The position numbers were made by a program, and so were the translations under genes. DNA of 5,878 nucleotides from an uncultured Fibrobacter sp. (lineage in GTDB: Bacteria; Fibrobacterota; Fibrobacteria; Fibrobacterales; Fibrobacteraceae): the NCBI RefSeq assembly GCF_937877005.1, contig NZ_CALEFV010000165.1:1-5878 (forward strand). Reading direction: 5' to 3'. The notes under the pieces were generated by a model. That model did no database searches, had not been told where the DNA came from, and was given only the letters and a program-made list of their open reading frames with translations. Positions 1 to 4,800 of this stretch are shown here, in pieces; the stretch's first letter is position 1; every line of letters begins with the position of its first letter.

Positions 1-42
1 ACCATGTCAAGGTAGCGCTCTAACCAACTGAGCTAATCGACC
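1..42 (-). tRNA. tRNA-Val (anticodon GAC), 5' part only
   Basis: Read on the minus strand from position 42, the sequence gives a standard tRNA 5' half: acceptor strand GGTCGAT, then TA, D stem GCTC/GAGC closing a loop with the usual GG pair, then anticodon stem CTACC. The seven-base loop TTGACAT carries anticodon GAC (valine, GUC/GUU codons). The first three bases of the returning anticodon strand (GGT) pair correctly. The window edge cuts the gene there, so the variable loop, T arm and 3' end are not seen. The 5' end was set by counting back from the D arm and anticodon stem. Confidence 0.95.
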
Positions 43-52
43 GAGGTGAGAC

Positions 53-83
53 CAAATATAGAAAAGCTTTTTTTCGTTGTCAA
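53..83 (-). promoter_or_regulatory. Promoter of the tRNA-Val gene
   Basis: On the minus strand there is a perfect TTGACA (78-83), a 17-base spacer (61-77) and TATATT (55-60). This is an almost ideal sigma-70-type promoter whose start site would fall about 5-7 bases before the mature tRNA. The -10 box continues as TATATTTG (53-60), which also fits the Bacteroidota -7 consensus TAnnTTTG, with TTG about 20 bases upstream, so both promoter models fit. The spacer holds the perfect palindrome AAAAGCTTTT (62-71). The -35 box begins 19 bases after the stop codon of the upstream lipoprotein gene, and no terminator is visible between them. Confidence 0.85.
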
Positions 84-102
84 GGGGCTATGTTCCTTTA
101 AT

Positions 103-678
103 TTACCGTTCCGAATCGGGAACCCAGTAGCGTAGACGCCCGCTTACATGGATGGGGGGAAGACTGTCGCTACAGACTCCGCTGCGGCAGTCCTTGAAAT
201 AGAGGTTCAAATCGGCAGTCCATAGCGAGTCGGGGATAATCTCGTCGAATTTGACATAGCTGCTGTCATCGACTAACGGGGCCTCGATGGATTTTTCTTG
301 TCGCATCCAGGTGACATACTGGAATCGGCCGTTCAAGCTCGCCCTGGCTATGGGAACTAGCTTAGTGCCGGTTTTCGCATCGTTGACCATCAAGGAAAAC
401 TGGTCCCCGCGGTCACTTTCTTCGATTTGGGTGCAAAAGTAGAAGTAGTGATGGCTGTTGTTGACGCGGAAAGGGGGCTCCACGTCGTTTTTGGCAAGTT
501 CGATGGTGTAGGGACCGTCTCCGTTGACGGTGTACTTGAAATAGCCTCCGCCTTTGACTTCCCAGCTGCTGTTGATGTCGGCGCAGCCTGCCAGAATGCC
601 TATTAGACACGCCAACGGGCCTACGGCACTACATGTCGCTGCGGCAAATCGTTTTTTTATCGTGTCCTTTAAATTCAT
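103..678 (-). CDS. Predicted lipoprotein of unknown function
   Basis: The protein has 191 residues. The N-terminus is a lipoprotein signal peptide: basic n-region (KDTIKKR, residues 4-10), a hydrophobic stretch (about 11-30) and a lipobox LAGC with the lipidated cysteine at residue 32. The mature part (33-191) is beta-rich in character with many Tyr, Phe and Asp residues. It has three further cysteines (82, 164, 169), the last two in a tight C-x4-C turn that could form a disulfide. I recognise no domain family. The ATG at 676-678 is the only plausible start, because an in-frame TAG (688-690) lies three codons upstream; an AGG (682-684) sits only 3 bases before the ATG, closer than ideal. The gene diverges from the phosphopantetheinyl transferase and points at the tRNA. 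Its cell location (periplasmic face of inner or outer membrane) is inferred from the lipobox only; Ala follows the Cys, so there is no E. coli-type Asp+2 retention signal. Confidence 0.8.
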   Translation of the reverse strand: MNLKDTIKKRFAAATCSAVGPLACLIGILAGCADINSSWEVKGGGYFKYTVNGDGPYTIELAKNDVEPPFRVNNSHHYFYFCTQIEESDRGDQFSLMVNDAKTGTKLVPIARASLNGRFQYVTWMRQEKSIEAPLVDDSSYVKFDEIIPDSLWTADLNLYFKDCRSGVCSDSLPPIHVSGRLRYWVPDSER

Positions 679-695
679 GCACCTAAACTAGAAAT

Positions 696-703
696 TATCT
701 TTG
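696..703 (+). promoter_or_regulatory. Candidate -7 box for the phosphopantetheinyl transferase gene
   Basis: TATCTTTG matches the TAnnTTTG consensus exactly and lies 29 bases before the ATG at 733, so transcription would begin near 708-711. No convincing upstream -33/-35 element is seen. The same 54-base divergent gap must also serve the lipoprotein gene on the other strand. There, GATAAT (694-699) and TAGTTTAG (683-690, one mismatch to TAnnTTTG) are weak candidates that I do not call separately. Confidence 0.4.
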
Positions 704-722
704 TGTCTAAACAGTCCCTGTT

Positions 723-725
723 AGG
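723..725 (+). promoter_or_regulatory. Ribosome-binding site deciding the ATG 733 start
   Basis: AGG followed by 7 bases and then ATG (733-735) is a well-spaced Shine-Dalgarno site. The alternative GTG at 703 has no purine-rich site before it, and its G is the last base of the candidate -7 box, so it would lie upstream of the transcript. The AGG sits inside a small inverted repeat, GTTAGGTCTAAC (720-731). Confidence 0.5.
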
Positions 726-732
726 TCTAACG

Positions 733-1356
733 ATGGTTGAAATAGCTGCTAAAGATGATGCCCGCGAAATCTGCAGGCTCGATCTGGAAACTCCTTTGGG
801 GGTTGTCCATTTAGCAGGCTTTGCGCAGAAGCCTGAGCATCGTTCGGTCATTTTCGGAATCATGTCGGAATATCTCGGCAGGCCGGTGACGGCGGCAGAT
901 CTCGTCGAATCTAAGGAAAATCCGCGTCCAACATTTCCAGAATTCGATTTTGACATAAACTGGACTCATTCCGACGGCTATTGCGTGCTAGCCTATGGAG
1001 AGCGCCATTCTCTGTCGCGCTTTCGGTTGGGGGTCGACTTGGAGCGTTTTTCTCATAAGCGTCTTCATTTGGCGGATCGCTTTTTCAGTGCCGAGGAGGC
1101 TACTCTGATTGCGTCAATGGATGGAGATTGCGCCGAAGTGGAGTTCTTTCGCCTGTGGTGCCGCAAGGAAGCCTTTTTCAAGTGCGTAGGTGGTGAATTT
1201 TTCGAGGGCTCGCTCCGCCGCTGCATGATAAAAAATCCGCTGCATTGGGATGCATCGGATCGTCTTATTCACTTTATGGATTTGGAAGGCTTGGCTATTG
1301 GCGCTCCTATGAAGTCTGCGCTCTGCATTGCTGTAGCAGAAGCGGCCGTCCACTAA
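733..1356 (+). CDS. 4'-phosphopantetheinyl transferase, Sfp superfamily
   Basis: Enzymes of this family move the 4'-phosphopantetheine arm of coenzyme A onto a conserved serine of acyl or peptidyl carrier proteins, with Mg2+, in the cytoplasm. From ATG 733 the protein has 207 residues, near the usual 200-240. The core motifs are present in order: NWTHSDGY (77-84, matching the N-x-SHS signature, with His79), LGVDLE (99-104, Mg2+-binding Asp102 and Glu104), FSAEEA (118-123), and the W-x2-KEA-x2-K signature at 142-150 (Lys145, Glu146, Lys150). The serine usual before the histidine in the first motif is Thr here. An in-frame GTG at 703 would add ten residues, but it lacks a ribosome-binding site and overlaps the likely promoter. 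No carrier protein, fatty acid, polyketide or nonribosomal peptide gene is nearby, so the substrate cannot be deduced. The gene ends 10 bp from the convergent DUF6941-like gene. The family call is firm; the exact start is less so. Confidence 0.88.
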   Translation: MVEIAAKDDAREICRLDLETPLGVVHLAGFAQKPEHRSVIFGIMSEYLGRPVTAADLVESKENPRPTFPEFDFDINWTHSDGYCVLAYGERHSLSRFRLGVDLERFSHKRLHLADRFFSAEEATLIASMDGDCAEVEFFRLWCRKEAFFKCVGGEFFEGSLRRCMIKNPLHWDASDRLIHFMDLEGLAIGAPMKSALCIAVAEAAVH

Positions 1357-1366
1357 TCGTCTGTCG

Positions 1367-1819
1367 CTAGTTCGGCAGTTCCTGCTCGCCCTGAGCGATG
1401 GGCGAATCGGGTTTTCCCTGATTCGGGGCTTCGAGCGCGTAGAGCGGAAGACTTACCAGTTCTTCGTCGTCGACGATCAGGCGGATGATGTACTTGTCGG
1501 GACGCTTAATCTGAAAACGTTGCAGGTTTAGTACAAGGTTCACTGCTGCGGTGTCGAAACCCTGTGCGACCGGTTCTAGCGGAATCTTGGACTGCATCGG
1601 GGGAACGATTGGCTTGCCGCAAACATCCTCAAAGACGAGGGTCAAGTTGTGTTCGCCTGCTTCGCTCCTCAGGTAGCGGATGCGGAAAGCCGTAGAGCAT
1701 TGCGGAATGACGAGGGGAAAGTTTGCGAAAATGCGGTCGAAGGCTCCGAGAATGTTCAGGCGTCCGCCGGTGCCATTGGCGGTAGCGGCGTCACAGAGGG
1801 CTGCAATTTCAATATTCAT
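1367..1819 (-). CDS. DUF6941-like protein, translationally coupled to the giant gene
   Basis: The protein has 150 residues, with no signal peptide or membrane segment, so it is probably cytosolic. It reads like the uncharacterised DUF6941 family: an N-terminal MNIEIAALCDAA strand, the GRLNILGAFD segment (19-28), a FP pair (34-35), a RIRY strand (46-49), the E-x-GEH turn (53-57), and strand-rich segments through about residue 128 (NLVLNLQ 94-100, KYIIRLIVDDEE 109-120). This resembles a small beta-sandwich. The last 20 or so residues are a polar, Pro/Gln-rich tail. No function is established for the family as far as I know. Its ATG shares one base with the stop codon of the 1352-residue exported protein (TAATG) and has a GGGAG site 8 bases upstream inside that gene, so the two are one transcription unit and probably made in a linked ratio. 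The family call comes from memory of the pattern, without a search. Confidence 0.75.
   Translation of the reverse strand: MNIEIAALCDAATANGTGGRLNILGAFDRIFANFPLVIPQCSTAFRIRYLRSEAGEHNLTLVFEDVCGKPIVPPMQSKIPLEPVAQGFDTAAVNLVLNLQRFQIKRPDKYIIRLIVDDEELVSLPLYALEAPNQGKPDSPIAQGEQELPN
1403..1425. other. Inverted repeat in the 3' end of the DUF6941-like gene
   Basis: CGAATCGGG (1403-1411) and CCCTGATTCG (1416-1425) are complementary around a TTTT loop, with one bulged base. The hairpin is within coding sequence, about 35 bases before the stop codon. No T-tract follows it on either strand, so it is not a standard intrinsic terminator. Because the convergent genes leave only 10 bp between their stops, a structure here could limit read-through or protect transcript ends, but that is speculation. 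Confidence 0.3.
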
Positions 1820-4800
1820 TAGTGGATCTCCCAGTTGTCGGCCACGTACTTCATGACGAGCGGGCCATTGTAGAGGTTCTTACCGCCTGCGTTTTCGCGG
1901 GCTAGCATGGAAAGATAGATTTTGCCGGATCCATCGATGGCGAGTGTCGGACACGATCCGCGCAAATAGTACTTGTTGTCATCGTAGAATACGGTGCTAA
2001 AGTAGGGCAACTGGTTTTCCCCGTGGAAATGCCACTTGTTGTCCTCGTACCTGAACACATGTACCTGCGACAAGGCGGGACGGCCGTTGTCATCGATGGC
2101 GGCGTAGAGGATTCCGTTCCTTACGGCGAGGCTGATGTGGTAGGCGATGTAGCCCTCGTACAGAGGCTTCTTGACGAGGCCGTTCTTGTCCCAGTTGATT
2201 TCGCCGGTCTTGTATGTTCCCTGGAATACGTAGGGGCCGTATGTATTGACATTGCGGCTCAGGAATCCCATGTAGATGCTTGACCCACTCGAGGCCAGGT
2301 TGATCTTACTTACGTCAGTGGCGCTGAATCCGTTGTTCTTGATGAGTGTGAAGTTTGCCGAGTAGAGGCCATAGTATGCCGTATAGGACTTGTTTACGCC
2401 AACGACGGTCAGTTGTCCGTCATCGTTAAATACTGCATCGACTTCGCGGAACTGATCGGTTCCGGGGAACACGTTGAATTTGGTATTCTTGCTCCATTCG
2501 CTACCGCCGTAATCGTACAGATAGATTTTTTGGTCTGCGTTTTTCAGGATGACTATGTGGGGCAACTCGGAAGCCCTGACGACCAACTGGGCGCCAAGGA
2601 TGCCCGTGAATGCGTCTCCCATAGAAGCAAAGGCCGATGTCGCTCCCGTGGACTTGTATACGGAGAAGTTTCCAGTGCTTTCGAGAAGCCCCAGGAAGAG
2701 GTCGCTGCCATTGGTCACGAGACGAATCGTGGAGACGGAGTCCGTCGTATTGACCGAGGCTATGTTAGTCCAGGCCCCGTTCCTGAGGGTTGTCACGGTT
2801 ACCTTGGTCTTGGATTCGAGATAAGCGACGACGGGTTTGTCGTTGACCAGTGTCAGAACCGGCGGTGTATTCATTGTCGAACTGGCGATAATCGTATCGC
2901 TGCTCTGGTTCTGCCAAGCCTTGCGGAAGTATACTTTGCGCGAGACTTCGTCGGCGCGGTGGCGGTTGTAGAAACTGAGTGAAGGCGTGGTCGTGGTGCT
3001 GTCGCGGTAGTCAAGATAAATAGTCATGGAACCTTCGTGCGTCTTGCGGACGAAGGCCGTGTTGAATTCGGCGATGCTGGTATCCAGACTGCCGTCCTTG
3101 TTTCCCTGGTAGAAGTTTCCGTCGACATTGCTGAATCGCCACCAGAAGTCCTGAGCGTTTTCATTACCGAGTTCACCCATGATGGAATTGAATCCGCCCC
3201 ATCCAGGTGTGTAGAAGTATAGGGCTTCGTCGTTTACGGCTTCGTCACCACTCCACAGGTAGACTGTGTCTGCGGCTGTAATGACGCCCTGCGGATGGAA
3301 CTGGAGAATCCGGACTTCCGCAGTGTCGCTAAGCACGTCCTTGCCACTGGTTTCCTGCGCCGAAATGATACAGTACATGTCCTTGCCCTGTTCGGAATAG
3401 GTGGAATCCTTGCCGATAGTGAAAGATTCTCCATTTTTCTTGTAATCGTACTTGGGTACGCTCTTTTCCATTGTCTTTCCGCTAGCCTTGTCCTTGCATT
3501 CCCATGTAAACCAGTCGATGCCCTGCCAGGCGGAATTGACGGAAGCATCCAACGTGAATGCGTCTCCGGGGTTTACATAAAGGAGTTCGTCCTTGACGCG
3601 GATAATGGGAATGTCTGTCGTGAACGAAATATTGATGGTGTCATTTGTTGTATTGCCGTCGTTGTCGGTAACTCTTGCGACGCAGTAGAATATGACCTGA
3701 GGTGCAGGGGCTTTCCAAACGGTGTCGTAGTCGCTGACAGTTTTCCATTTAGAATTAATCTGTTCCGGGGTGGCGCAGCTCCACTCGCGCTTGGCTACGG
3801 AACCGGGATCGGAGGGAAGATTATTGTTGTCGCTTGCGGTTGCGTTCAGAGCGATGTTGAATCCTTCGCGTACGGTGAGGTTTTTGTTAGCGACCGTCAC
3901 AGATGGTGGCGCAAGGATAATGTCGATGGAAACCGTGTCCCTGGCGGTATTGCCATCGTCGTCGGTTACGCGGGCGATGCATCTGTATCCGTTCTGCGGT
4001 GTTGACGGCATCGTCATGTTGGTGCGGGGAGTTGTTGTCGAGGAATAGGTGAATCCGATGTTTTCGGCAGATGCGGATCCGCAGCCCCATTCGTACTTGA
4101 CGATTGTACCGAGGGAATCCTGTGCATGAGCGTTCAGTTCAATCACGTCCTTGATAGTGACTCTGCTATAGTTGGAGTAGGCTGTAACGGTGGGTAATCC
4201 GACAATGACTTTGTATGTGGCGGTATCTCTGGCGGTATTGCCATCGTCGTCAGTAACCTGGACGACACAGTAGTATGCTGCAGTTGCTGTCGAGGGCATG
4301 CGGACGATGGTCTCGGATCCGGACATGGGATCCCAGGCTGGATTCTTGAGCTCTGCAAGGTTGTCGTCGCAGGCGATGTCGTATTGCGTGATAATGCCAA
4401 GCTTGTCTGTCGCGTTGGCCTTGATTGTCTGGTTTGAATTAATTTTGACGGTGTCTCGCTGTGTATTGAGTGTTACAGTAGGGAGGTCGAGCAGGGTTGC
4501 GAAGATGAGTGTGTCGAGACCTTCTTCTCCGTCGTCGTCGATAGCCTTGAAAATGCAGCGGTGGTTCGCGACTTCGACTCCGGGGAGTTGCACCTTGAGC
4601 GGAATGTCACTAACCGATTTCTGGGGTACGCTAAATGTGGTGTCGTGGTCGAAGGCTACCATGCCGTTGCTGCAGCCCCATTTGATCGTGTTGATGGTTC
4701 CGAACTTATCGCTTGCGGAAGTCTTGACCGTCACGATGGAATTGATCTTGTATTCGTTGGAGTTGCTTTCGGTGGTTGCGTTGATGCTTGGAGGATCGCT

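Noticed and set aside
1..42. tRNA gene as an integration site for a mobile element
   Set aside because: Only the 5' half is visible, integration usually uses the 3' end, and no integrase or direct repeat is present.
62..74. AAAAGC followed by a T run as a terminator
   Set aside because: The palindrome has no loop and only two G/C bases, and it lies exactly in the spacer of the tRNA promoter.
413..956. Alternative minus-strand frames at 413-610 and 675-956
   Set aside because: The first lies inside the lipoprotein gene in another frame with an Arg/Gln-rich translation; the second is antisense to the transferase, whose motifs are clear.
1819..1900. Type IX secretion C-terminal sorting domain at the end of the giant protein
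   Set aside because: The C-terminus completes a propeller blade (ending DNWEIH), with no Gly-rich sorting motif or Lys-rich end.
3648..4251. Regularly spaced repeats as a possible CRISPR array
   Set aside because: The spacing of 288-297 bp equals one protein domain, and the repeats are in frame within one gene.
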